The notes: generated from the letters alone by a model not told the origin. A stretch of DNA of 64,000 bases from Candidatus Methanarcanum hacksteinii (GCA_006954405.1 LVVQ01000001.1:682001-746000), one strand, 5' to 3'. Shown: positions 7,827 through 17,272, counted from the first letter of the stretch. Translations and numbers: made by a program.

Positions 7827-9568
7827 CAGTGCACCTCCGAGAACTGTGCTGTCGCTATGCTGTTGTATAAGGCACATGATTTCATGAGTTCATCATGTGT
7901 ACCTTTTCCGACTATCCTTCCCTCATCCATGACGATTATACAATCGGCATCCATGATCGTTCCGACCCTTTGGGCAACGATCACCACGGTGGCATCCTTC
8001 GTCCATTCCTTAAGGGCACTGCGTAATGCCATATCAGTTCTGAAATCCAATGCTGAGAATGAATCATCGAAGATGTAGATCAGCGGATCCTTGCATATCG
8101 CACGCGCTATCCCGATACGTTGTTTCTGCCCACCGGAGATGTTGCGTCCGTGTTGTGATATCCGTGCATCCAATCCACCATCCATGTTCCTTACGAATCC
8201 TTCGGATTGTGCGATCCTCAATGCATTCCATATCTCGTCATCGGTACGTTCATCGGAATCCGCCCCATAGTTCACGTTGTATCTCACGGAACCTGAGAAA
8301 ATCACTGCCGATTGTGGGACATATCCAAACATATTGTGCAGGTCTCTTTGACGATAATCCCTGACATCGTGCCCTGAAACGGATACTACTCCCTCATCAG
8401 TATCATATAGCCTGCATATCAGACGTAATAGTGTGGTCTTTCCTGAACCGGTGGATCCGATTATGGCGAGTGTCTGACCTTTCTTCACATCCAAGGATAT
8501 GTCTGATACTGCAGGTCTTTTCGAACCAGGATAGGTGAAGGAAACATCCCTCATCGATATCTCGCCCTCATGATCCGGTGAACTTTCGGTCACATCACCA
8601 TCTTCGATGGATGGCGTACGTTCGATCACCTCTTGTATTCTCTTGGAGGCAACGGATGTCCTTGGGAGGATGCGCATCATTCCGGAGACCATGAGGAAGG
8701 CGGAGACCACCTGTAGCGCGTATGATGTGAACACGATCATATCCGAGAACAGGATCAATTGTTCCGCATGATCGGGTGCGGATGAGATCAGCCCTGCACC
8801 AATCCAATAGATCGAGAGTGTGAGCAGATTCTGCATCGCGCTCGTGAACGGATACATCGCAGAGGTGTATTTCAAGGATTCAAGATTGTTGTGGATGAGT
8901 TTCTCGTTAGCCTTTTCCAATTTAGCGAATTGATATTCTTCAGCGTTGTATGCGCGGATGGTACGGACGCCTTCGATCGATTCTCCTGTCGCGCCGTTGA
9001 TCCCATCCGTGAGCCATTGGATGTTCTCGAAATAGACGCGACTGCGACGGATGATGAACATCACTACCAAGGAGATGACGACGACAGTAACTACCGTCGC
9101 AGCGGACCACTGCCAATTGCGACCCGCGATCTTGATTATCGCCCATGTCGCCAATATCGGTGCCTTGATGAATATCTGAAGGCCACGAGCGACATAGACT
9201 TGGATCTGATAGACGTCGCTGGTCGAACGTGTGATGAGACTTGCGATCGATATGTCCCCGACATCCTCCGACGAGAAGGTTTGGACCTTCTCGAACTGTC
9301 TTATACGGAGTTCTCTGCATAGTTGAGATGTCACATATGCCGCTATGAAACCTGAGACCAATGATGCGCCTAGGCTGAGCAATGCGCATAGAGCCATCTT
9401 CATTCCATATTCGCCCATGACGTCGCCGATCCTGTCATTCAGGATGGCATCCGTCATAGCGTTCATGTATTCGGGGATACGTAGGTCCAGATACACCTGG
9501 AAGACGATGAATAATCCGCAAAGGAAGACCAATGCCCATTGCTTGGGCCTGAGATATTTGAGTATCAT
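7826..9568 (-). CDS. ABC exporter, degenerate-site half
   Basis: This 580-aa half-transporter begins MILKYLRP, as a close paralogue of the gene at 701-2431. The ATPase has Walker A GSTGSGKT and signature ISGGQKQR, but Walker B is IFDDSFSALD (Asp for the catalytic Glu) and the switch His is Gln (IVAQRV). It therefore supplies the non-catalytic site of a heterodimer with the next gene. ATG overlaps the cobN stop (ATGA), so cobN and the two exporter halves form a translationally coupled operon. That coupling is the best clue to function. Confidence 0.9.
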   Translation of the reverse strand: MILKYLRPKQWALVFLCGLFIVFQVYLDLRIPEYMNAMTDAILNDRIGDVMGEYGMKMALCALLSLGASLVSGFIAAYVTSQLCRELRIRQFEKVQTFSSEDVGDISIASLITRSTSDVYQIQVYVARGLQIFIKAPILATWAIIKIAGRNWQWSAATVVTVVVISLVVMFIIRRSRVYFENIQWLTDGINGATGESIEGVRTIRAYNAEEYQFAKLEKANEKLIHNNLESLKYTSAMYPFTSAMQNLLTLSIYWIGAGLISSAPDHAEQLILFSDMIVFTSYALQVVSAFLMVSGMMRILPRTSVASKRIQEVIERTPSIEDGDVTESSPDHEGEISMRDVSFTYPGSKRPAVSDISLDVKKGQTLAIIGSTGSGKTTLLRLICRLYDTDEGVVSVSGHDVRDYRQRDLHNMFGYVPQSAVIFSGSVRYNVNYGADSDERTDDEIWNALRIAQSEGFVRNMDGGLDARISQHGRNISGGQKQRIGIARAICKDPLIYIFDDSFSALDFRTDMALRSALKEWTKDATVVIVAQRVGTIMDADCIIVMDEGRIVGKGTHDELMKSCALYNSIATAQFSEVH

Positions 9569-12500
9569 CTGTCTGTGATCTCCTCTATCCTTTCCTCGAA
9601 TTCCAAGTAGATGTCCTTCAACTTCTCCTTCATGTCATCATCAGGTTCCCAGAATCCTCTCTCCATGGCTTCCTGAAGACGTGCCAGCATGGCCATCATA
9701 GCATAGGGGTTCTCGTCCTTGATCCATTCTCTGGTATCATTATCAAGAACGAATCTGTTCGCAAGATCGTCGTACATCCAATTCTCGATGATGTCAGAGG
9801 TACCTGACCATCCCATGGTGTAATCGAAAAGTTTCGAGAGTTCCTTCGCACCTGCGAATCCATGTTGTTTCAGACCATTCAGCCACTTGGGGTTGTCTAT
9901 CTTGCTACGGAAGATGAAACGGCATTCCTCCTCGGCCGTACGTAATTTGAGGAATTGGGGGTCGGAGGAATCGCCCATGAACGATGTCGGTTTCTCGCCG
10001 CGTATCGATCTCACTGCGGCATTCATACCGCCGAGATTATCGAAATCATCATCCATATCGAGCATATCGACGGCACGACTGTTGTGATTCTTCACGGTGA
10101 CATCCATTATCTTCAATCTTTTTCTGAACATCTTTGGATTCGCTTCACCATTCAACCCTTTGCCGTATGTGAAACATCCGTGGTCGACATAGCAGTCCCC
10201 TAGATCATCAACGGTCTTCCAAGTGCCTACTTGGATGAGATCGCTCACTCCACAACCATACATCCCCGGTGCATCTCCGAATATGCGATATGTCGCCATG
10301 CGTTTCGCTTCATCCGCTGGAACCCCTTCAGCAATGGATTCCACGATATCACGACGGACGTTGGCTGCGAGATAGTTCTCATCATCATCCTCATCAAGGT
10401 CGGCGATCATCTGTACTCCGTTGTCTATCATCGCCGAGATATTGGGGAAGGTATCGCGGAATAGTCCGCTTATGCGTAATGTGACGTCGATACGCGGTCT
10501 TTTTAGCTCTTCAAGAGGGATGATCTCAAGACCTTTCACGCGCCCTCCGTATTCAGCCCATACGGGACGGAGCCCCATGAGCTTCAGGATGTATGCGACA
10601 TCGTCCCCTCCGGTCTTCATCGTATCCGTCGCCCACAGGACCATGCCAACGGTCCTCGGATATGAGCCGTTCTCATCGATGTACCTCTGTACCATCTGTT
10701 CGGCCATCTCCGATCCTATGTTCCAGCTCGTGTTCCACGGGATGCTGTCCGGATCTATCGAATAGAAGTTGCGTCCGGTCGGAAGTATATGGGCGCGGCC
10801 GCGTTCAGGACTGCCTGAAGGGCCGGGAGGAACATATTCCCCATTGAGGGCTCTCATGACATTCCTGAGTTCATCACCCATCCTTTTTATCGCATCGATG
10901 AGGAAACCGCACATGAATCCCACAGCCTCATCAAGGTCGGGGAATCCTCCAGAGAATCTATCGTGTGCGATATCCATAGTCTTCGCGATATCGAAATCGT
11001 TCTGATGTGAGCATCTGATGAGATCGAACATCTCCGAGTCTATGATGTCGATCATCTCCCCATTCAACGTTCCATCAGGAAGGATCCCCGATGGATCCTT
11101 GAGAAGATCCTCCACTTCGTATCCATGTACGCGCCCTATAGCTTCGCGTAATGAAGGGACATTCCCGTTCGGATATCTGACGAGGGAATAGATCATCTCG
11201 TCCATACGCTCCCCGTTCGGAATCTCTCCGAGGATGTGGAGCCCATCTTTGATCAGAGCATCCTTGATCTCAAGTATGTAGTCATAGAGTCTGTCGATGT
11301 TGGAGTCCATCTCTTCTGTCGAACAATCAGCACTCAGATTCAGGTCAGATGTCATGTTGAGTTTGACGCAGAGTTCGATGATCTTCTCCATTATCGATGG
11401 GAGTTTATCAGTTTGCATGTACTCCTTCGCTTTGAGATATGTTTGCAATACGGCCTCCAACTCATTCATCTCGTCATAACCTCCGGAGCGCATCAACGCA
11501 GGAGTCATATGAGTGGTGATGACTGCGTATTGCCTGCGTTTGGATTGCATGCCCTCTCCGGGATTATCGATGATGTAAGGATTGATGTTGGGGATCCTTC
11601 CAAGGATGATGTCGGGATCGCATTCATCCGAGAGTCCGACACTCTTTCCTGGAAGCCATTCGAGAGTACCGTGTGTTCCTATGTGTATGACAGCATCCGT
11701 TCCCCACACATCCTTCAGCCACCTGTAGAATGCTAGATATTGATGAGGCGGAGCGGTCCACGCATCGTGTATCGCTTCTGTCGTGCATTTACCACGATCA
11801 GGTTGGAATCCGATGAAGACATTCCCATTGGTTATACCGGGAAGGAGGAATTCCCCATCCAATACATGCATATCGCCGGGAGCTTCACCCCAGGCCTCGT
11901 TATATCTCTTCTGTGCAGATTCGGCAATATCATGGAACCATCTCTCATATTGTTCCATGGAAACGGTATCGATGGAGGCTTCTCTCAGATGTTCATCGGA
12001 ACTCCAATCGTCATCGTTCGTCACACCATCCAAGAGACGTGTGACAAGTTCCTTTCCGTTCTCCGGTATCCAATCGAGGGTGTAACCCTCATCCTTCAAC
12101 CAATGGATCATGTCGGATACACTCTGTAGCGTATCCAATCCATATCCTCCTCCAGCAAGATCCTGGCGTGGAGGATACATATAGATGAGGATGGCGATCC
12201 TCTTGTCCTTGTTCGGGATGTGTCTGAGCTTTGCCCAACGATATGCCATCTCTGCGATGGCAGAACAGCGTTCCTCTATGGCGGCCTGCTTATAATCGCC
12301 GATATCCGTCCTTTCCGTACTGCAGAACGGTACGGAGTCTATCTGACCATCATATTCCGGATCGATGACATTCATGGCGATCTCGGATGCATTCAGTCCG
12401 AAGGGACTCTTCTCCCAATCCTTCGTCGTTCCGTAGAGATTGATCGCCTGTATCACGGGGACATCCAATCTTTCAAAGAAATTATCATCGGAGATCTGTT

Positions 12501-13302
12501 CTCCAGTGCCCGGTTTTGCCACCAACGTCATGGAGAATCCTGTGGTGTTGATCAGCGCATCAATGATGGGTTTCCCATCACGCGTGAGGTATTCATCTAT
12601 CACGCGTGCCGCACCTATGGAACCGGACATCTCGTCCTCATACGTCTTGAGGAAGATGGCAACAGGTTCGGCACCTATCTCCTGTACCTTGTTCCATAGG
12701 ACATCTATCGCTGCGGTGTTGTGTTTTAAGTAGAACACATTGACGAAGAATATACCGACGACAGGTCTTCCGGATATCCCTATGTCTTTCAAACCGTCTC
12801 TAAGATCGAATGCTCCCTTCCCAGGAACATAGACTCCTTGTGCAGGAGGTATGATGGCATTAGGAACTTCGATATCGATCCCATCGAACGTCCTCAGTGC
12901 CCATTTCAGGGATGATATGTGATTCTCATCCCCTCCGATGGTCTCGAGTTTGTACACTCTCTCATATTCTTCCTGTCCTTGAAGGAACAGGTCGCGGTAT
13001 TGTAACGCAACATCCGGTTCCACTCCGCACACTATAGCGGGAATGTCATTCTTCTTCAAGGTCTTGACAAGATTCGACCAATGGCGGAAGAACGTGACAT
13101 CGCCATGGGCATGGATGAAGATGAAATCGCAGGATGATACTCTTTCCAGGAAATCATACAGTTCCTCCATCTCATCATCCAAGACAGAGGAATCCGCCGA
13201 ATATAATGTGATATCATATCCTTCTTTGCGAAGACATTCGGCTGGCGTACTGAGGATGAAACCGCCGTGTGCCCCTATGCCGAGGCAAGCTATCTTGACC
13301 AT
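9565..13302 (-). CDS. cobN: cobaltochelatase large subunit CobN family
   Basis: At 1245 aa this has the expected length of CobN/BchH-type large subunits, which bind the tetrapyrrole and perform metal insertion. The family signature HIGTHGTLEWLPGKSVGLSD is present near the middle, together with conserved stretches such as GGYGLDTLQS and LWATDTMKTGGDDVAYIL. It should work with ChlI and ChlD, encoded 3.5 kb away on the other strand. GGTGG precedes the ATG. The operon continues into two exporter genes. In anaerobic B12 synthesis early cobalt insertion normally uses a single-subunit chelatase, so the real substrate of archaeal CobN-ChlID systems is uncertain; cobalt-corrinoid work is the default reading given cbiC next door. 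Confidence 0.9.
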   Translation of the reverse strand: MVKIACLGIGAHGGFILSTPAECLRKEGYDITLYSADSSVLDDEMEELYDFLERVSSCDFIFIHAHGDVTFFRHWSNLVKTLKKNDIPAIVCGVEPDVALQYRDLFLQGQEEYERVYKLETIGGDENHISSLKWALRTFDGIDIEVPNAIIPPAQGVYVPGKGAFDLRDGLKDIGISGRPVVGIFFVNVFYLKHNTAAIDVLWNKVQEIGAEPVAIFLKTYEDEMSGSIGAARVIDEYLTRDGKPIIDALINTTGFSMTLVAKPGTGEQISDDNFFERLDVPVIQAINLYGTTKDWEKSPFGLNASEIAMNVIDPEYDGQIDSVPFCSTERTDIGDYKQAAIEERCSAIAEMAYRWAKLRHIPNKDKRIAILIYMYPPRQDLAGGGYGLDTLQSVSDMIHWLKDEGYTLDWIPENGKELVTRLLDGVTNDDDWSSDEHLREASIDTVSMEQYERWFHDIAESAQKRYNEAWGEAPGDMHVLDGEFLLPGITNGNVFIGFQPDRGKCTTEAIHDAWTAPPHQYLAFYRWLKDVWGTDAVIHIGTHGTLEWLPGKSVGLSDECDPDIILGRIPNINPYIIDNPGEGMQSKRRQYAVITTHMTPALMRSGGYDEMNELEAVLQTYLKAKEYMQTDKLPSIMEKIIELCVKLNMTSDLNLSADCSTEEMDSNIDRLYDYILEIKDALIKDGLHILGEIPNGERMDEMIYSLVRYPNGNVPSLREAIGRVHGYEVEDLLKDPSGILPDGTLNGEMIDIIDSEMFDLIRCSHQNDFDIAKTMDIAHDRFSGGFPDLDEAVGFMCGFLIDAIKRMGDELRNVMRALNGEYVPPGPSGSPERGRAHILPTGRNFYSIDPDSIPWNTSWNIGSEMAEQMVQRYIDENGSYPRTVGMVLWATDTMKTGGDDVAYILKLMGLRPVWAEYGGRVKGLEIIPLEELKRPRIDVTLRISGLFRDTFPNISAMIDNGVQMIADLDEDDDENYLAANVRRDIVESIAEGVPADEAKRMATYRIFGDAPGMYGCGVSDLIQVGTWKTVDDLGDCYVDHGCFTYGKGLNGEANPKMFRKRLKIMDVTVKNHNSRAVDMLDMDDDFDNLGGMNAAVRSIRGEKPTSFMGDSSDPQFLKLRTAEEECRFIFRSKIDNPKWLNGLKQHGFAGAKELSKLFDYTMGWSGTSDIIENWMYDDLANRFVLDNDTREWIKDENPYAMMAMLARLQEAMERGFWEPDDDMKEKLKDIYLEFEERIEEITDR

Positions 13303-13392
13303 CTGACCACCATTCTGTGATTATGCATCCGACGGATGATGAAAAGATATCGTCCATCGAATGATCGTCGTTGAAATATCTTCTCTTTGGGT

Positions 13393-14019
13393 TCAGATCT
13401 CGCCGTTGTAGTAGAGCATCGCATTGCAGATGGTGGCTGCTATGTTGCTTCCGCCCTTTCTTCCTTCGGCAACTATGTAGGGCACTCCTGATCTCATGAT
13501 GAGCTCTTTGGATTCTACGACGTTGACGAATCCGACAGGTACACCGATGATGAGTGCAGGCTCAATCTTCTTCTGTTTGATGAGATTATCCAATTCTATG
13601 AGTGCCGTAGGAGCATTCCCTATGGCGAAGATCGTCGGACCTTCGAGTTTTCCGCCCTTCTCCATCGCAACAGTCGCTCTTGTGCATCCTCTCTCCTTCG
13701 CTTCTTCGATGACATCCTTGTCGCTGATGAAGCAGTATGCTTTTCCGCCATATGCCTCAAGGCGGTTCTTGTTGATGCCTGCGAAGGCCATCTTCGTATC
13801 CGTTACGATGTTGCATCCGTTACGGAGGAGTTTCACACCGATCTTCTCCGCATCAGGGGAGAATCTCAGATTGTCTGCATAATCAAAATCCGCGGAAGTG
13901 TGGATACATCTCCTGATGATGGAGAACTGTGGCTCCGGCCATGTCCTTCCGTTCAGTTCTTCCGTGATTATCTCCATGCTTCTATTTTCGATCGCGTGAG
14001 GTTCAAAGATCTCTACCAT
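13393..14019 (-). CDS. cbiC: precorrin-8X / cobalt-precorrin-8 methylmutase
   Basis: The 208-aa protein matches CbiC/CobH, which moves the C11 methyl group to C12 to give (cobalt-)hydrogenobyrinate. The conserved catalytic region is IHTSADFDY, where the His acts as acid/base, followed by VTDTKMAFAGINK and the glycine-rich C-terminal segment GVPVGFVNVVESKE. I chose the ATG at 14019 rather than the upstream GTG, because AGGTG lies at usable spacing. Its 5' leader contains a hairpin (GAGGTAAAGAAACCTC) and a 19-base sequence repeated exactly before the ABC gene starting at 15738. A palindrome like that of chlI lies 68-86 bases upstream. Confidence 0.9.
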   Translation of the reverse strand: MVEIFEPHAIENRSMEIITEELNGRTWPEPQFSIIRRCIHTSADFDYADNLRFSPDAEKIGVKLLRNGCNIVTDTKMAFAGINKNRLEAYGGKAYCFISDKDVIEEAKERGCTRATVAMEKGGKLEGPTIFAIGNAPTALIELDNLIKQKKIEPALIIGVPVGFVNVVESKELIMRSGVPYIVAEGRKGGSNIAATICNAMLYYNGEI

Positions 14020-14021
14020 TT

Positions 14022-14040
14022 TTTCACACACCTATATCAT
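14022..14040 (-). repeat. 19-base direct repeat, copy 1, containing the cbiC ribosome-binding site
   Basis: TTTCACACACCTATATCAT (plus strand) occurs here and, identically, at 15738-15756. On the coding strand it reads ATGATATAGGTGTGTGAAA and supplies AGGTG just before each start codon. The flanks differ, so it is a short duplicated leader. Confidence 0.6.
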
Positions 14041-14086
14041 TTTGAGGTTTCTTTACCTCGAATCGTGATAGCTATTGCTAGTATTT

Positions 14087-14105
14087 ATTGGATTATATCT
14101 CCAAT
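14087..14105 (-). promoter_or_regulatory. palindromic operator candidate for cbiC
   Basis: ATTGGATTATATCTCCAAT has perfect 6-base arms (ATTGGA/TCCAAT) and differs from the chlI element at 3114-3130 in one base over the shared 17. It overlaps the end of the upstream permease gene by one base and contains or abuts the likely TATA box of cbiC. It is the best evidence that chlID and cbiC share a regulator. Confidence 0.5.
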
Positions 14106-14860
14106 CAGTATCTCCCTGTCTTTATCATGTAGTGTGCGAAGAGATAGAACACAACACAATATGCGGATATCAATATCAATGAAGTGAATGGGAAATTCCA
14201 CCCAAGTGCAGAGCATCTTATGCAATCCGTCGCCGGCGTGAGAGGAAGGACGTTGATTATCGCCCTTGCGATCTCTGGAAGCTTATCCACTGAGAACAGT
14301 GTTCCGCAGAGGAAGGTCATCGGCAGTACAATCAGATTGGAGAACATCGTCATCTGTGCTTGATCGGATACAAGCAATCCTATGCACAATCCGAGTAGGG
14401 AGAATGTGAACGATGATAGCAAAATGCACAATATCAATGGGGCGCTGATCGTCATATCATTGGATGCGACCATGCCCAGGCAGAGCAGGATACCACAGCT
14501 TATGATGCACCTTATCATTCCGAGCATGCATTTTCCGACGATGAAGGACGATGTCCCAATCGGACACAACGTGAGCTCATCGAAGCTGGAGTAGAACTTC
14601 CTTTGGATCATCACTTTGGAGGCGGTGGAGGAGAATGAAGCGGAGAGCGTACTCAGCGCAACGACTCCTGGTATCATGTATGATATGTAATCCACACCTT
14701 CCATTGTCAATCCGTCGCCGAGACCATAGCCGAATGCGAAGAAATACAGTAACGGGAGAACGAGACTTCCCACGAGAACGCTGATGAAGTTGTGCCTGAG
14801 GTATCTCATATCCGCCCAGGCGACCCTCCAGACCTCGTCAAAGAATGACAGGGGGTTCAT
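14105..14860 (-). CDS. ABC-2 type exporter permease
   Basis: The 251-aa protein has six predicted membrane helices and the ABC-2 family pattern, with LPMTFLCGTLFSVDKLP near the C-terminal third. It overlaps the ATPase gene by ATGA and forms a two-gene exporter of the DrrAB/NodIJ kind. Such exporters move drugs, lipids or polysaccharides; nothing here names the cargo. It sits between cbiC and the rest of the cluster but its own promoter lies upstream of the ATPase. Confidence 0.85.
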   Translation of the reverse strand: MNPLSFFDEVWRVAWADMRYLRHNFISVLVGSLVLPLLYFFAFGYGLGDGLTMEGVDYISYMIPGVVALSTLSASFSSTASKVMIQRKFYSSFDELTLCPIGTSSFIVGKCMLGMIRCIISCGILLCLGMVASNDMTISAPLILCILLSSFTFSLLGLCIGLLVSDQAQMTMFSNLIVLPMTFLCGTLFSVDKLPEIARAIINVLPLTPATDCIRCSALGWNFPFTSLILISAYCVVFYLFAHYMIKTGRY

Positions 14861-15738
14861 TGCTCATCCTCCTCTCTGTCCGTGTATCTCAGATAGACAT
14901 CCTCCAACCTGGTCTTCCTCATGAACGCGGATTCGGATGGATCCAATGTCGAGAGGTGATTCCTCGCTTTGTCCATCTCGGAGAAGTATGTGAGCCTCCT
15001 TCCATCCTCATCACTCTCTTCGATGGTCCATTTCCCGAGCTCCATGCACAGTTCCGATGGAACGCCGGTCTTCACTATCTTCCCTCCATCTATGATGGAA
15101 ATACGGTCGCAGAGCGCTTCCGCCTCCTCTATGTAGTGAGTTGTGAGGAATATGGTAGTACCCATCTCGTTGAGCTTCTTGATGATATCCCATAGGAGTA
15201 TCCTCGATTTGATATCGAGTCCGGTGGTGGGCTCGTCGAGGAACAGTATCTTCGGCGAATGGATGATTGATCCGACGATGGCGACCTTCTTCTTCCATCC
15301 TCCGGAAAGGTCCGATGTGAGTTTGTTGAGATATGGTTCGAGACCGAACATATCGATGAGTTCCCTCATCTTCGGTTCGTATTCGGATCTAGGCATCTTG
15401 TGAAGTATCGCATGATGTTGGATATTCTCTAATGAGGTGATATCGCGATCCAATCCATTGTGCTGTTGAGCGATACCTATCAGGTCTCTAGCTTTCTTGA
15501 TATCTTTAGGGATGGAGTATCCATCGATGGACAGCTCTCCCGATGTTGGTTTCAACAGAGTGGAAAGCATTCTGATCGTAGTTGTCTTCCCAGCACCATT
15601 CGGGCCGAGGAATCCGTATATCTCGCCTTTCTTCACTTCTATGTCTACATTATCGACTGCAGTGAAGTCACCGAATCTCTTCACAAGAGAGTGTGCTCTG
15701 AGTAGCACATCATTTTCCGAAATCGAACGTTCGGACAT
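14857..15738 (-). CDS. ABC-2 exporter ATP-binding protein (DrrA-like)
   Basis: The protein carries Walker A GPNGAGKT, signature DLSGGWKKK and Walker B ILFLDEPTTGLD with switch His in LTTHYIEEAE, all intact. The C-terminal tail beyond the ATPase core is typical of DrrA-like proteins. A GTG start at 15747 is possible, but the ATG at 15738 (MSERSISEN) sits at correct spacing after AGGTG. Its leader carries the exact 19-base repeat also found before cbiC, which suggests shared control or a recent local duplication. The product drives the permease at 14105-14860. Confidence 0.88.
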   Translation of the reverse strand: MSERSISENDVLLRAHSLVKRFGDFTAVDNVDIEVKKGEIYGFLGPNGAGKTTTIRMLSTLLKPTSGELSIDGYSIPKDIKKARDLIGIAQQHNGLDRDITSLENIQHHAILHKMPRSEYEPKMRELIDMFGLEPYLNKLTSDLSGGWKKKVAIVGSIIHSPKILFLDEPTTGLDIKSRILLWDIIKKLNEMGTTIFLTTHYIEEAEALCDRISIIDGGKIVKTGVPSELCMELGKWTIEESDEDGRRLTYFSEMDKARNHLSTLDPSESAFMRKTRLEDVYLRYTDREEDEQ

Positions 15739-15756
15739 TTCACACACCTATATCAT
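15738..15756 (-). repeat. 19-base direct repeat, copy 2, upstream of the ABC ATPase gene
   Basis: This is identical to 14022-14040 (TTTCACACACCTATATCAT on the plus strand). It provides the AGGTG ribosome-binding site for the start at 15738. Confidence 0.6.
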
Positions 15757-15854
15757 TGGCTTAACGCCGAATATCTGATGTCTGCGACGGATTATAAAGA
15801 TGATTATCTCCGATCGCCCATATCGATGTCTACGATCGGTAGCTTTTAGAGAAT

Positions 15855-17051
15855 TCACAGATCATCTAGCAGGAAGTTGATGATGCCGAGTTCTCTTATG
15901 CCGTCTCTTGTCATGGTGTCGTTGTTGTTATCCATGAGGATGACGGTTTTGGGATTGTTATCCTTTATAGACCTCAAAGGGGCCAATTCCTTAGCTTCCG
16001 TCTCATCATCGCTATATCCGAGACATACCTGCCAATATGCCTTTCTGCCATTCTTCTCGGTGACGAAATCAACTTCCTTGGAATCATATTTGCCTACGAC
16101 AATCTTGTATCCTCTACGCATGAGTTCCAAGAAAACGATGTTCTCAAGTACTCTTCCCTTGTCTTTACTGGCCATCCCTACAGCATTGTTACGCAATCCT
16201 GGGTCTACGACATAGTACTTTGGTGTCGGGCTCAAGGCGGTGGATCTGAGATCATATCTATCCGCGCGGTAGAACATGCATGCACTCTGCACTATCGTGA
16301 GATATTTCTCGATCGTGCGCTGATTCATGTGCAGTTCTTTGACCATTTTCGCGGATCCTATGGGGTTACCGATGTTCAGCATCAGGTAGGTAACCATCTT
16401 CTCCAGTTCTTCGGGTTTCCTCACTTTGCCACGGGATACCATGTCCCTGAATACGATGGATGCATAGAGATCATCCAACATAGTGGATATGGCCTGTTTT
16501 CCCAGGATTGGGTTTATGCCTGGAAATCCTCCGAATTCGAAGTATTCTTTGAAAACATCCTCCATTCTCCTTCCGTTCCCTCTGAGTTCTACATATTCTT
16601 TGAAAGAGAGGGGCATCATCTTGATCTCGATATAACGTCCGGTAAGGTATGTCAAGAGATCTGTGGAAAGGAGATGTGCATTGGAACCTGTGATGTAGAT
16701 GTCTGCTTCGGTATCTACCATCAGGGCATTAACGGTCCTTTCCCAATCTTTCACTCTCTGTATCTCATCTAAGAATAGATAGAAGCGACCTGTCTTGGGA
16801 ATCTTGTCCTTGAGGTAGGCATTGAGGTCGGAATGATCCACTATATCGTCGTAATCTGCAGACTCTAGATTCAAAAGCAACATTTCAGAATCAGATGCGC
16901 CCTCTGTCTTGAGTCTTTGCATGAATTGAATGAGCAGAGTGGATTTTCCGCATCTTCTGATTCCAGTGAGTACTTTGACATGCCCTCTGTCATCACGGAA
17001 TGTTTCCAGTTCAGACATGTATACTGGGCGTTCTATCATCTTGTGATCCAT
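15855..17051 (-). CDS. AAA ATPase with DUF4143 domain
   Basis: The 398-aa protein begins with a P-loop (GIRRCGKSTLL, residues 30-40) and has Walker B FYLFLDEIQRV and sensor-like YITGSNAHLLS, then a winged-helix segment and a C-terminal DUF4143 region with the nuclease-like pattern EVDFV. Members are common in archaea and anaerobes, often many per genome and frequently next to mobile DNA; a precise role is not established. It stands alone, with two TTGTATTA palindromes at 17084-17140 just upstream. The ATG at 17051 is used; 17039 is an alternative. Confidence 0.85.
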   Translation of the reverse strand: MDHKMIERPVYMSELETFRDDRGHVKVLTGIRRCGKSTLLIQFMQRLKTEGASDSEMLLLNLESADYDDIVDHSDLNAYLKDKIPKTGRFYLFLDEIQRVKDWERTVNALMVDTEADIYITGSNAHLLSTDLLTYLTGRYIEIKMMPLSFKEYVELRGNGRRMEDVFKEYFEFGGFPGINPILGKQAISTMLDDLYASIVFRDMVSRGKVRKPEELEKMVTYLMLNIGNPIGSAKMVKELHMNQRTIEKYLTIVQSACMFYRADRYDLRSTALSPTPKYYVVDPGLRNNAVGMASKDKGRVLENIVFLELMRRGYKIVVGKYDSKEVDFVTEKNGRKAYWQVCLGYSDDETEAKELAPLRSIKDNNPKTVILMDNNNDTMTRDGIRELGIINFLLDDL

Positions 17052-17083
17052 ATTACAAAATTACTTTTGCTGTATTTGAATTG

Positions 17084-17140
17084 TTGTATTATAATACAAC
17101 TTTTAGTTAAATTATCAGCGATTATTGTATTATGATACAA
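17084..17140 (-). promoter_or_regulatory. two tandem palindromes upstream of the DUF4143 ATPase
   Basis: TTGTATTATAATACAA (17084-17099) is a perfect 16-base palindrome, and TTGTATTATGATACAA (17125-17140) repeats it with one change. Their centres are 41 bases apart, about four helical turns, which suits cooperative binding of a repressor dimer pair. The promoter of the ATPase gene must overlap them. Confidence 0.5.
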
Positions 17141-17272
17141 ATTTATCACAAGTGTTTGGTATGACTCGTGTAATTTCAGATCTATTGTGTCGCTGTTTTG
17201 ATTATAATAGTGCAATGTGAGTGAGAGGTTATTGAAGAAACGTCTCCAATTAAAATGTGTGGTCGCCGATTA

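Noticed and set aside
13303..13392. Cobalamin riboswitch before cobN
   Set aside because: The 90-base gap is too short for the usual riboswitch and shows no B12-box-like sequence; the same holds for the cbiC leader.
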